From Desulfobacterales bacterium (lineage in GTDB: Bacteria; Desulfobacterota; Desulfobacteria; Desulfobacterales; JAEINQ01), in assembly GCA_016342285.1 (NCBI GenBank), contig JAEINQ010000010.1:50289-114288 (forward strand): a DNA stretch of 64,000 nucleotides, read 5' to 3'. The position numbers were made by a program, and so were the translations under genes. Below, in pieces: positions 52,384 to 61,430 of the stretch; position 1 is the first letter of the stretch; each line of letters starts with the position of its first letter. The notes under the pieces were generated by a model that was not told the origin of the DNA, did not search any database, and saw only the letters and a program-made list of their open reading frames with translations.

Positions 52384-52416
52384 AAAGGCGCGGCCGCTGG
52401 ATCCGGCCGCGCCTTT
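52384..52416 (+). terminator. Terminator of the repeat-protein remnant
   Basis: AAAGGCGCGGCC and GGCCGCGCCTTT arms around a GCTGGATCC loop; a shortened version of the hairpins after copies 1 and 2. Confidence 0.85.
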
Positions 52417-52562
52417 GACGTTTATCTCCTTGCCCGGCAAAAAGCCGTCACTATTTTTATGCAAAATTCTTAAACCGCTCTTTTTCGCTCTAAATCCATA
52501 ATAATTGGGCATCCGGCGTGGCCTGATATGCATTAAAGGGCTCTCAGCGAGTGCCGAAAATA

Positions 52563-53750
52563 GAAGACACCTCCCTAATCATGGCAAGAACGATCTGCTA
52601 TGATACCAGCGTGTTTTCCACGACAACGCTAATGGATTTAGGAGGTGTCTCATGCAAACTTACGCCGGTATCGATCTTCATTCAAGCAATAACTACATTG
52701 GGGTGATCAACTCAAAGGACAAAAGGCTCTACGGTAAACGGCATGACAACAATATTAAACAGGTCGTCAGGGCACTGTCACCATTTCGAAAAACACTTCA
52801 AGGCGTGGTGGTTGAATCCACCTACAACGGGTACTGGCTGGTTGACGGGCTTCAGGACGCAGGCTTCAAAGTGCTCCTGGCCAACCCGGCTGCAATTCAG
52901 CCGTACACCGGACTCAAATATACTGACGACAAATGGGACTCGTACTGGTTAGCGCATCTTTTTCGTCTGAATCTGTTGGCCCAGGGGTACATCTACCCGA
53001 AGGAAGAGCGCCCCATACGAGACATGCTCAGAAGGCGGTTGATGTTCGTTCGGCAACGAACCACGCAGATCCTGAGCCTTCAGAGCATGACTACGCGGCA
53101 ACGGGGGCTGAACTACCCCGGCAGCTCCATTAAGGAGTTCAGGGATGCTTTCATTGAACGCCTATTCGATGATCCGCACTTGTTGCTCCTGGCCAAAAAC
53201 GAGATGGCCACGATTCGTCACCTGGGTAACGTCGTCAAGGAGATTGAGGCTGCAGTCAAAGCGAAAATATCGCTAAAAGATGAGTACCGGATGCTGCTGA
53301 CCACACCTGGGATCGGTCAGGTTCTCGGGTTAACCATTATGCTTGAAGTCGGCGACATCCGCAGATTAAAAAAAAGCCGGCAACTATTCTTCCTATTGTC
53401 GATGTGTTGAGAGCAAGCGAATCTCTAGCGGCAAGAAGAAAGGCATAAACAACAAAAAAAACGGCAACCGCTATTTGGCGTGGGCCTACGTCGAGGCTGC
53501 GTATCATGCGGCAAGAAGCAATTCACAAGCTCAACGGTTCTTTCAACGAAAGATGTCAAAGAGCAACCGGACACTAACCACGAAGGCCTTGGCCAATAAA
53601 TTGACAAAGGCGACGTACTACATAATGCGGGACCAAGTCCCTTTCGATCCAGAAAAATCATTTCGGTAATAAGTTCGGGTGCAGCAGTGATCCGGTTTGG
53701 GGTTTGGTGAAAAACCATCTGGTCCGATTGGAAACTGCCTGCACCCACCT
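52563..53750 (+). mobile_element. IS110-family insertion sequence (approximate limits)
   Basis: Left side begins near an inverted repeat (AGACACCTCC at 52564 with GGAGGTGTCT at 52641) that could sequester the transposase ribosome-binding site. The transposase gene fills most of it. The 3' non-coding part is structured (stem GGGTGCAG/CTGCACCC, 53677-53746). Exact ends are not determinable here because IS110 elements often lack terminal inverted repeats and target duplications. Confidence 0.65.
52652..53669 (+). pseudogene. IS110-family transposase, frameshifted
   Basis: DEDD-type recombinase: YAGIDLHSS at the N terminus and VVVEST give the first acidic residues, and TTPGIGQVLGLTIMLEVGD marks the C-terminal transposase-20 domain. 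The frame breaks in a run of eight A at 53368-53375. One A fewer restores LKKAGNYSSYCRCVESKRIS and continues to a stop at 53669, about 339 residues, the normal length. So it is either a loss-of-function indel or a site of slippage. Confidence 0.88.
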
Positions 53751-54255
53751 CTTGTTTCTATTGTTGATCCGCCTATGTCGGCAGCCATCGCGGGGCTGGT
53801 TTTTAAACCACTGGATCTGTGACAAAACCAATTGGAGCCGCCATGGGACCGAGGAATTTCTGGAGCTCAGATGAGCCAGGGGCGGCGCTATGGCACGTTG
53901 GTAGCCTTGCCTTGAACCAAATGGGTGACTGATGCGGGTCACAGACCACGCGATCCATCGTTTGAAATCCCGGGTGCGGTTCATGGTAGAAACAGAGGCC
54001 GTGGGTGGTAATCGGTAACGATTGGTTTACATCATAAAACGGAATTTCGATTCCAATGGTGAGGTGTTTTTTCTGTTGACACGCCCTTTAATGAGCGACC
54101 CCGATTCGCCCAAGGTTCATTGGTCACCGTGCATGGTGGCCAACAGCTTTTCAGGTTTTGGCCAAACTTTTATGCAAAACCTATATCCCTCTGTTCCGGG
54201 AAATTGCCTTTGAATGTGCATTTACACGGCAATCCGTTGATGTTAAACAAGCAGC
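53670..54255. other. Non-coding region downstream of the transposase
   Basis: About 585 bp. The first 80 bp can fold into a stem closed by GGGTGCAG/CTGCACCC. A 15-bp block GGTCACCGTGCATGG near 54125 recurs near 55349. No gene recognised. Confidence 0.4.
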
Positions 54256-54708
54256 ATGGAAATGGATCTGTATACTATAGGCTACGAAGGCCTTGATGTT
54301 AGGCGATTTATTTCGCATCTGGCTCATTATGGGATCAATGTGGTGGTGGATGTCAGGAAACTGCCGGCCAGCCGCAAAAAAGGGTTCTCCAAGACCGCCC
54401 TGGGTCAGATCCTTTCGGATAACGGGATTGAATATCGGAATTTTTAGGAATTGGGTGCTCCCAAAGCGTTACGAGACGAATTGTATCGCTCCTGGGACTA
54501 CCATCGATTTTTTAGCGAATACCGGGAAAGCATCGCCGATAAGTCCGAAAGTCTTGGGAAACTCTTGGCCATTGTTCGCAATGGAAGCAAGTTGGCCTTG
54601 CTGTGTTTTGAACGCGACCCTGAAAAGTGTCACCGGAAGATTGTCGCCGAGGAAGTTCAGAAATTGGACGGCAACGGTTTGAAGGCATTCCACATCATGC
54701 CGATTTAG
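54256..54708 (+). pseudogene. DUF488 protein interrupted by an amber stop
   Basis: MEMDLYTIGYEGLDVRRFIS opens a DUF488 domain; IEYRNF is followed by TAG at 54445-54447 and then ELGAPKALRDELY in the same frame to a normal end. Full length would be about 150 residues, and DUF488 proteins usually read a sense codon just before ELG. A single-base nonsense change explains it. The function of the family is unknown. Confidence 0.85.
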
Positions 54709-54841
54709 GCGAAAAGGGGCTTTTGTCGTGCATACCGTTTTGGGGGCCAGAAAAAGCCAAGCAGACAAAATGTCTGCGGATGCGCGACCATATTACCTAA
54801 AATAAAATAGGTGTCTCTGTCTTCAGCGCAGATTTCCCCCA

Positions 54842-55238
54842 TTATTTTTTCCGAATTTTATCTTCCCACCCCTGTATTCCCGCCACTTTTCTGAATAATT
54901 GCCCCAGTTCCCAATCCAATATGCTCATTTTATGGCCAGTGCAATTTGGACCCTCACAATCAAATTCCATCAAAATCCGGATCGGCAAAATATAAAGATC
55001 CTTCTTCTCTTCAAAGAGGTCGAGCTGGTTGATCACACTGTCTTTCTTTGCCGTAATATTCTCGATTTCAGTTTTTTCACGAGTTTGAATAATGACACGT
55101 TTGATCGTTTTGGGTTTAACAATTCCAAGGGAAATTCCATCCAATTCTTGAGCCGATCGAAGTGCCTCTATTGAGGGAAACACGGTGTTTTTGTTTAGAC
55201 ACCAGGCCCAGCGTTCACCGGGTCCGGCCGTGCCAACC
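54842..55238 (-). pseudogene. C-terminal fragment of a hypothetical protein
   Basis: Frame is open from about 55238 to the stop at 54842 but has no convincing start; the first in-frame start-type codon is GTG at 55183. The C terminus EFDCEGPNCTGHKMSILDWE has a Cys pair and His suggestive of a small metal site. Likely the tail of a longer gene cut by rearrangement. AT-richer than the core genes. Confidence 0.5.
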
Positions 55239-55302
55239 TACCTGGAAAACAGCATTTCTTTATCAAAGAGTCCCTTATTGGCCCACATCGTTTCCCTAAA
55301 AA

Positions 55303-55335
55303 CAACAAAACCCCACCATCCGGTCAGAAGGCGGG
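55303..55335 (-). terminator. Terminator-like hairpin, minus strand
   Basis: On the minus strand AACCCCGCC and GGTGGGGTT arms are followed by TTGTTGTTTTT, a good intrinsic terminator shape. The transcript it ends is unclear. Confidence 0.55.
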
Positions 55336-55630
55336 GTTCGTCGGTCACCGTGCATGGGTGTCCTCCGGCGGTTGGTCTGGTTTAGTAGGCGTTACTAAAA
55401 CCAGACGAGAATGTCAAATTTTTTGCCGATGGGGGTGGATAAAATGGGTTTGCGGAAATGATGGCCGGAAGGGCAAATATCTGTTCCGAATAAAAGCGCC
55501 AACTCCTTGTTTTGACAGGATTGCAGGATTTCCAGGATAAACACCATTTGACCCGGCCGCGTGCCGGGATCAAATCATCTGATCCGCCTCGCGTAAAAGA
55601 ATCCATGCCACCACGGACTATATCAGCGAC

Positions 55631-55800
55631 CCACGGTTTCTATATCACTGATGGCGCCACCGGGCGGGCGGCTTGTGGGACAAACCCTAACGAGCATAGG
55701 CGCGAATGCCTACGATGCAAGCCCTCTTGCCTGTCGCCATCCGGCCGGCAGGTAAAAAATCCTGCTTATCCTGTAGATCCTGTCTGAAAGAAAATTTTCT
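55631..55800. repeat. Left flank repeat of DUF4143 locus 1
   Basis: About 165 bp alignable with 60457-60619 (CACGGTTTCTAT, GGACAA-CCCTAACGAGCATA, GCCCTCTTGCCTGTCGCCAT, then an ACAGGAT-type element). It sits beside each broken DUF4143 gene. Confidence 0.8.
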
Positions 55801-55802
55801 GT

Positions 55803-56443
55803 TTATGGTCCCAAAGCGCCAACGGGAATAACGGCGACGCCATCTTTGCGCATATATCCGTAACCGGTGCCGGCAATAACACCGAGCAGGGAAGGCGATC
55901 CACATTTGCGGATATCGACGCGATCGGCGAATTTCAATAAGCTTGCGGCACCGGCGTCAATGTGCCCTGTCCCCAGCTTGATTTCAAAAGCTGCCCAGCG
56001 CCCGTCCCCAGCTTCGACAATGGCATCGACCTCCAGCCCCGTGTTGTCACGGTAGTGCAGGACACTTGCATCGTGGGCCTGGGCATAAACCCTCAGGTCA
56101 CGGATCACCATTGATTCAAAGAAGAGTCCGAACAAATTCAAATCTTGTAAAAGGCGCTCAGGGGTGGCGCGTAAGGCCGCTACAGCAAGGGAAGGATCGA
56201 CAAAATGTCGTTTGGACGCGCTTCGAAGGACTGATTTCGACCGCAGATGGGGCGCCCATGAGGGTTGATCCTCGATGATCATCAATCGATGTCGAGGAGA
56301 ACCTCGCTGGCGGCGATTCTGCGTGCGGTTTCGGTTTTTCCGCATGCTTTGGGGCCCTCTATGACGACGGCACCCGTCGAGGCCAATTTCGCGACAAGTT
56401 CTTTGTCTGCAACTCTCGGCAAATAGGTTCGATCAACAGCCAT
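55803..56443 (-). pseudogene. AAA ATPase/DUF4143 protein, internally deleted
   Basis: The N-terminal frame from ATG at 56443 reads VAKLASTGAVVIEGPKACGK, a P-loop, and stops after about 53 codons. Another frame then carries the C-terminal DUF4143 restriction-endonuclease-like domain (NTGLEVDAIVEAGDGRWAAF, then EIKLG) to 55803. About half of the normal 400-plus residues is missing between them. Members are predicted ATPases of unknown function. Confidence 0.8.
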
Positions 56444-56918
56444 GGCATAAAACCATTAATTTGTAATGTCTATAAGCGGCAAATTGTAATTATTAAATCC
56501 GGTAAAATGTAAGGCTTTGATCCGGTATATTGGAACGGAACTCGAGTGTCAAGTGCCGCGAGCGAATCGACATATACCGGGCAAACGGGTTTTTCCCTGG
56601 GCTTACACCTCGGGGCATCCCTTTGAATCGGCCAGGTCGGCCGATTCAAAAACAGTCGGCGCAGATCTGCGGTAAATTCTTGTTATATTGGCGGTATGTG
56701 GTTTAGGGTGCGATCCGGGGGGAAAGTGTATAAGGGATGATAATGGAATACTATGACAATTAAGGAAACCGGGAAAATCAAGTTTGTCGTTCTCCCAGAG
56801 TGTGATCTTGAGGATTTGATGGAACCGATAGAAACCCGGAGCATCGTATGCCTCTGCTGAGGTTGACGTGGCCGTCGAGCCCGGCTATCTTTACGGTAAA
56901 GATGTAAAGGAGGGCACC
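56444..56918. other. Intergenic region with right DUF4143 flank repeat
   Basis: About 475 bp. AT-rich TTGTAAT-type repeats near 56460-56510 probably hold the DUF4143 promoter; the rest includes the flank repeat 56510-56690. A 36-codon frame at 56753 has no support. Confidence 0.45.
56510..56690. repeat. Right flank repeat of DUF4143 locus 1
   Basis: Alignable with 61236-61430: ATCCGGTAAAATG, GTGTCAA-TGCCGCG, then GGGCTTACACCTCGGGGCAT and a TCTGCGG repeat at the end. Confidence 0.8.
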
Positions 56919-57143
56919 ATGCATATCAGCAAAATTTCAGTAAAAGGACAGGTGACGATACCTGCCGATATTCGAAAAGCGCTGGGGATCGAACCGGGGG
57001 ACATGCTTGGCTATGAACTTCAAGGGAAAAGCATCAAGCTGAAAAAAGTGGAGCCCTTTGACGCTGCATACCACGCATCCGTATCCGAAACCCTTGAAGA
57101 GTGGCAGAGTCCGGAGGACGAAGAGGCGTTTAAGGGCTTATAA
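56919..57143 (+). CDS. AbrB/MazE-type antitoxin-like regulator
   Basis: Protein of 74 residues. ISKISVKGQVTIPADIRKAL followed by GIEPGD is the SpoVT/AbrB swapped-hairpin DNA-binding domain. The C-terminal acidic tail would bind a toxin, but no toxin gene follows: the next gene encodes an unrelated 395-residue protein. AAAGGAGG stands before the ATG at 56919. Orphan antitoxin or small regulator. Confidence 0.85.
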   Translation: MHISKISVKGQVTIPADIRKALGIEPGDMLGYELQGKSIKLKKVEPFDAAYHASVSETLEEWQSPEDEEAFKGL

Positions 57144-57261
57144 GCAATTCAAAAACAATTTTTCTCCGTTTTTTTCGTTTTGACTGTTTTCGTCACGACA
57201 TTCCATTGGCCCTTTTCATGGGCTTAACAGAATTCCGAATTTTTGATCAAAGGCTTATCTC

Positions 57262-58449
57262 ATGAGCGAATACCGGTACTACGAGTTTCAGGCCCTGGAC
57301 CGGCCCCTGACCCGCAAGGAGATGGAAGAGTTGCGCGACATTTCCAGCCGGGCACAGATCAGTTCGCGGCGTTTTGTCAACGAATACAACTGGGGCGATC
57401 TCAAGGCCGACCCCGAACGACTGATGGATCGCTATTTCGATGCCGGGTTGTATCTGGCCAACTGGGGGTCGCGCTGGTGTATGTTTCGCTTTCCTTCAAC
57501 ATCCCTGAGAAAGGACGAACTGACGCCGTACTGCAACAAAGAAACCGTGTTTTGCCGGTTTCACAAAAATCATTTGACCGTATCTCTGGACGCCGATATC
57601 GAGGAACCCGATTGGATCGAAGGCGATGATATGCTGGATGCGATGCTTCCGCTGCGCGAAAGCATCGTCCAGGGCGATCTGAGGGCCTTGTTTATCGCCT
57701 GGCTGCGTGGCATTCAGGAAATCGAATACGATCCGAAAGAGACCGATCCCGAGGCCTGGGGATACGAGGACCCTGTCCCCCCGGTTCCCCCCGGCCTCGG
57801 TGAACTGACCGCGCCGCTGAAGGAACTGGTTGATTTTCTCGCCATCGACCCCGACCTGCTGGCCGCTGCCACCGAGTACAGCGCTGCCTCGGGAAATACA
57901 GCACCGACGGCGGACGAGATTGCCCGGTACGTATCCGCGCTCTCCCAGGCAGACAAGGATGCCATGCTATGCGGCATCATTTCCGGCGACGATCCCACCG
58001 GTATTGCCGAATTCAGACAGCAAGCCCTGAAGTTCTTCCGAAAACGCAAGGCGGGCCATACGCTATCGCCGGCTGACAAACCGTTGGCGGTCAGCACCTT
58101 GCTGATGCGCACCCAGACCATCAGAGACGAACGCCGCCAGCGGGCTGCCGAAAAACGGGCCAAAGCCAAGGCCCAGCGCCAACGGGATCAACGCGAACAG
58201 CAGAAAGAACACCTGGCGTCGCTCATCGGCCGGGAGGAAAGCCTTTGGGGCCGGGCAGAGGCCCTCATCGCCGGCCGTCAGCCGAAGCACTACGATGCAG
58301 CCGCAGTGGTGCTCCGGGATTTGAGCGCCCTGGCTGCCAGCCAGGGCACGGGCGAGGCATTTGCCCGCCGCATGCAGGCCCTGGCCGCTGCCCACAGTCG
58401 CAAACCGAGTTTGATCGGCCGATTCCGGAAGGTGAAGCTTATCGAATAG
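57262..58449 (+). CDS. Conserved hypothetical protein
   Basis: Protein of 395 residues of a type widespread in bacteria but, to my knowledge, without a function. The N-terminal 100 residues (YRYYEFQALDRPLT, WGDLKADP, ANWGSRWCMFR) are the conserved part. The C-terminal third has a long charged coiled-coil-like helix (about 290-330) rich in Arg, Lys, Gln and Ala. No membrane segment. AAAGG precedes the ATG. Confidence 0.75.
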   Translation: MSEYRYYEFQALDRPLTRKEMEELRDISSRAQISSRRFVNEYNWGDLKADPERLMDRYFDAGLYLANWGSRWCMFRFPSTSLRKDELTPYCNKETVFCRFHKNHLTVSLDADIEEPDWIEGDDMLDAMLPLRESIVQGDLRALFIAWLRGIQEIEYDPKETDPEAWGYEDPVPPVPPGLGELTAPLKELVDFLAIDPDLLAAATEYSAASGNTAPTADEIARYVSALSQADKDAMLCGIISGDDPTGIAEFRQQALKFFRKRKAGHTLSPADKPLAVSTLLMRTQTIRDERRQRAAEKRAKAKAQRQRDQREQQKEHLASLIGREESLWGRAEALIAGRQPKHYDAAAVVLRDLSALAASQGTGEAFARRMQALAAAHSRKPSLIGRFRKVKLIE

Positions 58450-58469
58450 ATGGGATACAAATGATCCGG

Positions 58470-59366
58470 TTACTCTCCACTATTATCTTGAGAAGAAATG
58501 AGATTGTGGGACTCAAGATATTCATTGATATAGGACCGGTTCTTCATGGCGTAATCTTTATAATACTCAATGGAGGCGACCTCTTTGTTAAGGCATTCTC
58601 CATCGTCTAACAATTCTACAAATTTTCGATTTACAAGCGCTAACTCATAATTCGGATCCAATTCGATTGCTTTATCAAAGGCATCGAGGGCTTCTTTTCT
58701 CTTGCCCAACTTTGCATAGCAAATACCCAAGTTGCCGTATGATTGAGTTTGGTTGGGCACGATTTCAATTGTTTTGCGGAATTGACCAATGGCTCTTTTC
58801 CAGTCCCCGGAATACATGGCCTCCATGCCCTGATTGAAAATCGTATTTCCGTGTATGTATTCATCCAGACTGATCCCATCGCTTTCTCTTACCTGTTCTT
58901 CCATGACATGGAGCATTTTTTGGGCGTGATGAAAATAAACACTATCCGGGTCCCCAATTTTTACGGCTTGCCGGTATGCCACGATCATTTCAGCAATGTT
59001 GTACTGTTTTTGAAAAGCGACTCCCAAATTGAAGTGGCCTTCGGCAAAATCCGGATTGGCTGTTATGGCGTTTTTAAAAAATTGAATGGCCTCGTCATAT
59101 TTTCCCCTAAATCCACATAAAGCACCAAGCCCGTAATTGACATAATAGTGATTTCGATGCTTTTTCTTTAATTTGTTAAGAAGCTTTTCCGCTTCTTTCT
59201 TTTCCCCGTCCTCCCAAAGTTCAAAAGCGTAACTGACTTGGTCTTCAATATCGGGCGGAGAAGCCTCCCGGGCTGACAGAACTTGTTTCTTTATTTTCTC
59301 CTGTCTCTTCTTTTGCTTTTGTATTTTTTTATGATTTTGTTTTTGTCGCTTTTTTGTCTTTTTCAT
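58470..59366 (-). CDS. TPR-repeat protein with basic N terminus
   Basis: Protein of 298 residues. The first 30 residues are almost all Lys/Gln/Arg. Residues about 45-150 and 175-250 hold five to six tetratricopeptide repeats (for example QSYGNLGICYAKLGKRKEAL and AFDKAIELDPN), separated by a different linker. It probably mediates protein binding. Base composition is clearly lower in GC than the surroundings, suggesting acquisition. Convergent with the 395-residue hypothetical gene. Confidence 0.8.
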   Translation of the reverse strand: MKKTKKRQKQNHKKIQKQKKRQEKIKKQVLSAREASPPDIEDQVSYAFELWEDGEKKEAEKLLNKLKKKHRNHYYVNYGLGALCGFRGKYDEAIQFFKNAITANPDFAEGHFNLGVAFQKQYNIAEMIVAYRQAVKIGDPDSVYFHHAQKMLHVMEEQVRESDGISLDEYIHGNTIFNQGMEAMYSGDWKRAIGQFRKTIEIVPNQTQSYGNLGICYAKLGKRKEALDAFDKAIELDPNYELALVNRKFVELLDDGECLNKEVASIEYYKDYAMKNRSYINEYLESHNLISSQDNSGE

Positions 59367-59550
59367 CCTTACCCCTAAAACCGGCCGATTAAGGATTATG
59401 GCGTTAATTCAATGGAACTGTGTTTCCGGAATCCAGTTTATCGGCAACCCCATGGGGCACCTGCTCTTCCCGAAGTTCAAAGGTATCGTCTGTACTTGTT
59501 AACTACTGGGTCACCCCTTCAGGGCATCCTTTAAGGAGGCCGCTGGCCAG

Positions 59551-59844
59551 CTATTCGGTATGCAAAGCGTCGAGAACCGCGCCAGGATTCTTTGACGCGA
59601 TTCGCAGCAAGGCCTTGGCAGGCCCGTCAGGGCTTCTTCTGCCCTGCTCCCAGTTCTGTAGGGTTCGCACGCTGACGCCGATCATCAGAGCGAATTCAGT
59701 CTGGGAAACATCGAGCTTTTCCCGCACCATCTTGATTTCCGGCGGTTTGATTTCATAGGTGCGGCTCGGCGCTTTTTTTCCGACCTTGATGTCTCCGGCT
59801 TCTCTGATGCTGGCCACAACTTTTTCAAAATGTTCGTCCTTCAT
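59551..59844 (-). CDS. HigA/NadS-type antitoxin (XRE helix-turn-helix)
   Basis: Protein of 97 residues. VREKLDVSQTEFALMIGVSV followed by RTLQNWEQGRR is a Cro/C1 helix-turn-helix. It resembles antitoxins encoded after RelE/HigB toxins, but no intact toxin lies upstream. GGAGATG precedes the ATG. About 100 bp of its 3' end is repeated at 60.65 kb. It may now act as an orphan regulator. Confidence 0.85.
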   Translation of the reverse strand: MKDEHFEKVVASIREAGDIKVGKKAPSRTYEIKPPEIKMVREKLDVSQTEFALMIGVSVRTLQNWEQGRRSPDGPAKALLRIASKNPGAVLDALHTE

Positions 59845-59885
59845 GACAACATCTCCTTTTTTCTATGAAAACCATAACACCATAG

Positions 59886-59900
59886 TACGCCAATGACGTA
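59886..59900. promoter_or_regulatory. Candidate HigA-type operator
   Basis: TACG-CCAATGA-CGTA dyad 40-55 bp upstream of the antitoxin start, next to a TATAC-like -10 on the minus strand. TACG/CGTA half-sites are usual for this regulator class. Confidence 0.45.
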
Positions 59901-60151
59901 TAATGTCAATCGGTGATTTTTCGTTATCCAGTGACGCGACGCTTTGTGAAGAGGCGGTGCCATTTTGCCAATTGTTTTACATACGCCCATCTAATGGCTG
60001 CATATCGTTTTCAGGCAAAATTCAATATTAACCCCAGACCCACGCTGATCCGACTTCGCCTAAAGGCTACGACAGGACAGGCCATCGCAGACAGGGAAGT
60101 TTATCGGCGGTCGACCTGACCGCTGATAGGGTCGCATCGCTTCGTGAATAA

Positions 60152-60435
60152 AATGCATCCCAGCCGGTAAACTTTATTGCCGCCGACAGTCCGGAAAACA
60201 CCATCGCAATACTGGAAAGAATCAAAGCCCACACTGCCGCCCTATTCACACACCCCGAACGCGGCCGCATGGTGCCGGAACTTCAGGCCCAGGGGTTTTC
60301 ATCTATCTCGAATTGATCCTGCCACCCTGGCAAATCATCTACAGAATCGCTGGCAACGAAGTGCATGTGTTGACCGTTAACGACGGCCGGCGCAATGTCG
60401 AAGACATTTTGTTAAACCGATTGGTCGATTCCTAA
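60152..60435 (+). pseudogene. RelE/ParE-type toxin, frameshifted and N-terminally truncated
   Basis: One frame reads NFIAADSPENTIAILERIKA and on to MVPELQAQG; after a one-base shift near 60295 the frame continues FIYLELILPPWQIIYRI and ends NRLVDS-stop at 60435. Both parts are characteristic of ParE/RelE toxins. The N terminus is cut by a stop. It is broken in at least two ways. Confidence 0.8.
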
Positions 60436-60456
60436 ACCGGCGCTCAGCACGCAATC

Positions 60457-60619
60457 CACGGTTTCTATCTCGCCAAAGGCGACCTGTGCGGCAGCTTGTG
60501 GGACAACCCCTAACGAGCATAGACGAATGCCTACGATGAAAGCCCTCTTGCCTGTCGCCATCCGGCCGGCAGGAAATAAATCCTGTTTATCATGTAGATC
60601 CTGTCAAAAAAATATTCTG
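60457..60619. repeat. Left flank repeat of DUF4143 locus 2
   Basis: Counterpart of 55631-55800, about 165 bp, with small indels. It follows the toxin remnant directly. Confidence 0.8.
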
Positions 60620-60659
60620 CGCAAAAGGCAACATGGTGGGGCATTCGCTCGCTGGCCGG

Positions 60660-60747
60660 CTATTCGGTATGCAAAGCGTCGAGAACCGCGCCAGGATTCT
60701 TCGCCGCGATGCGCAGCAAGGCCTTGGCAGGCCCGTCAGGGCTTCCA
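60660..60747 (-). pseudogene. Duplicated 3' end of the HigA-type antitoxin gene
   Basis: About 90 bp nearly identical to 59550-59637, encoding the antitoxin's last residues (ALLRIAAKNPGAVLDALHTE). No upstream part is present. Confidence 0.8.
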
Positions 60748-60839
60748 TTTTGAATAGCCTTGACAAACACACCCATTTTTTGGCGTGGCACTGGCTAAAA
60801 CAGGGGTGTGTTTCGGCCATGCTTAACCGGTCAGCATCT

Positions 60840-61171
60840 TCTATATCCATTGGCCCCCCCGAGGCTGACCTACTGCTGAGGGAATCCAAGTCGGCCAATG
60901 CCGAAGTCGACTTCGTCGTTGCCAGAGGAGGCCGGGTCACGCCCATTGAGGTCAAATCGGGTAAGAGTGGCACGCTTAAATCCCTGCAACAATTCATATT
61001 GAACAAGCCAGCGCCTCTGGCCGTGCGTTTCGATTTAAACCCGCCGAGCATTCAAAACGTTTCACCCTTAGGGCTAAAAACGGCAACCGAACGGTTGCCT
61101 ACACGCTTTTGTCTCTACCCCTCTACATGGTGGAAGAACTGCCCATGCTTTTGGATGGGTTCCCGGCATAG
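60840..61171 (+). pseudogene. DUF4143 C-terminal fragment, frameshifted (locus 2)
   Basis: Reads EADLLLRESKSANAEVDFVV, then RVTPIEVKSGKSGTLKSL (the nuclease-like ExK core), then after a frameshift near 61080 VAYTLLSLPLYMVEELPMLL and stop at 61171. The ATPase half is missing. It is in opposite orientation to locus 1. Confidence 0.78.
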
Positions 61172-61235
61172 CTTGATTTCAACTGAAATCCAGTCAGCTG
61201 CAATCCTTAAACCGGTATTTTGTAACAAGTTCATC

Positions 61236-61430
61236 CGGTAAAATGCAATGCCTTGATCCAGTAAAATAAAACGGGAGTCGGGTGTCAATTGCCGCGGACG
61301 AATCGACGTAGGCCGGGCAAGCGGGTTTTTCTCTGGGCTTACACCTCGGGGCATCCCTTTGGATCGGCCAGGCCAGCCGATTCAAAATAGTCTGCGTATA
61401 TCTGCGTGTTTCTGCGGTTAATGAATCGAA
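61236..61430. repeat. Right flank repeat of DUF4143 locus 2
   Basis: Counterpart of 56510-56690; ends with TCTGCGTATATCTGCGTGTT and TCTGCGGTTAATGAA, just before the AFOR stop codon. Confidence 0.8.

Larger units (their letters stand above)
55239..55802. other. Intergenic region with terminator-like hairpin and left DUF4143 flank
   Basis: About 560 bp. It contains the minus-strand hairpin at 55303-55335 and the 55631-55800 repeat shared with 60457-60619. No intact gene. Confidence 0.45.

Noticed and set aside
52652..53410. Selenocysteine read-through at the TGA ending the first frame of the IS110 transposase
   Set aside because: The natural continuation lies in a different frame reached by losing one A in the A8 run, which restores family sequence; read-through in frame does not.
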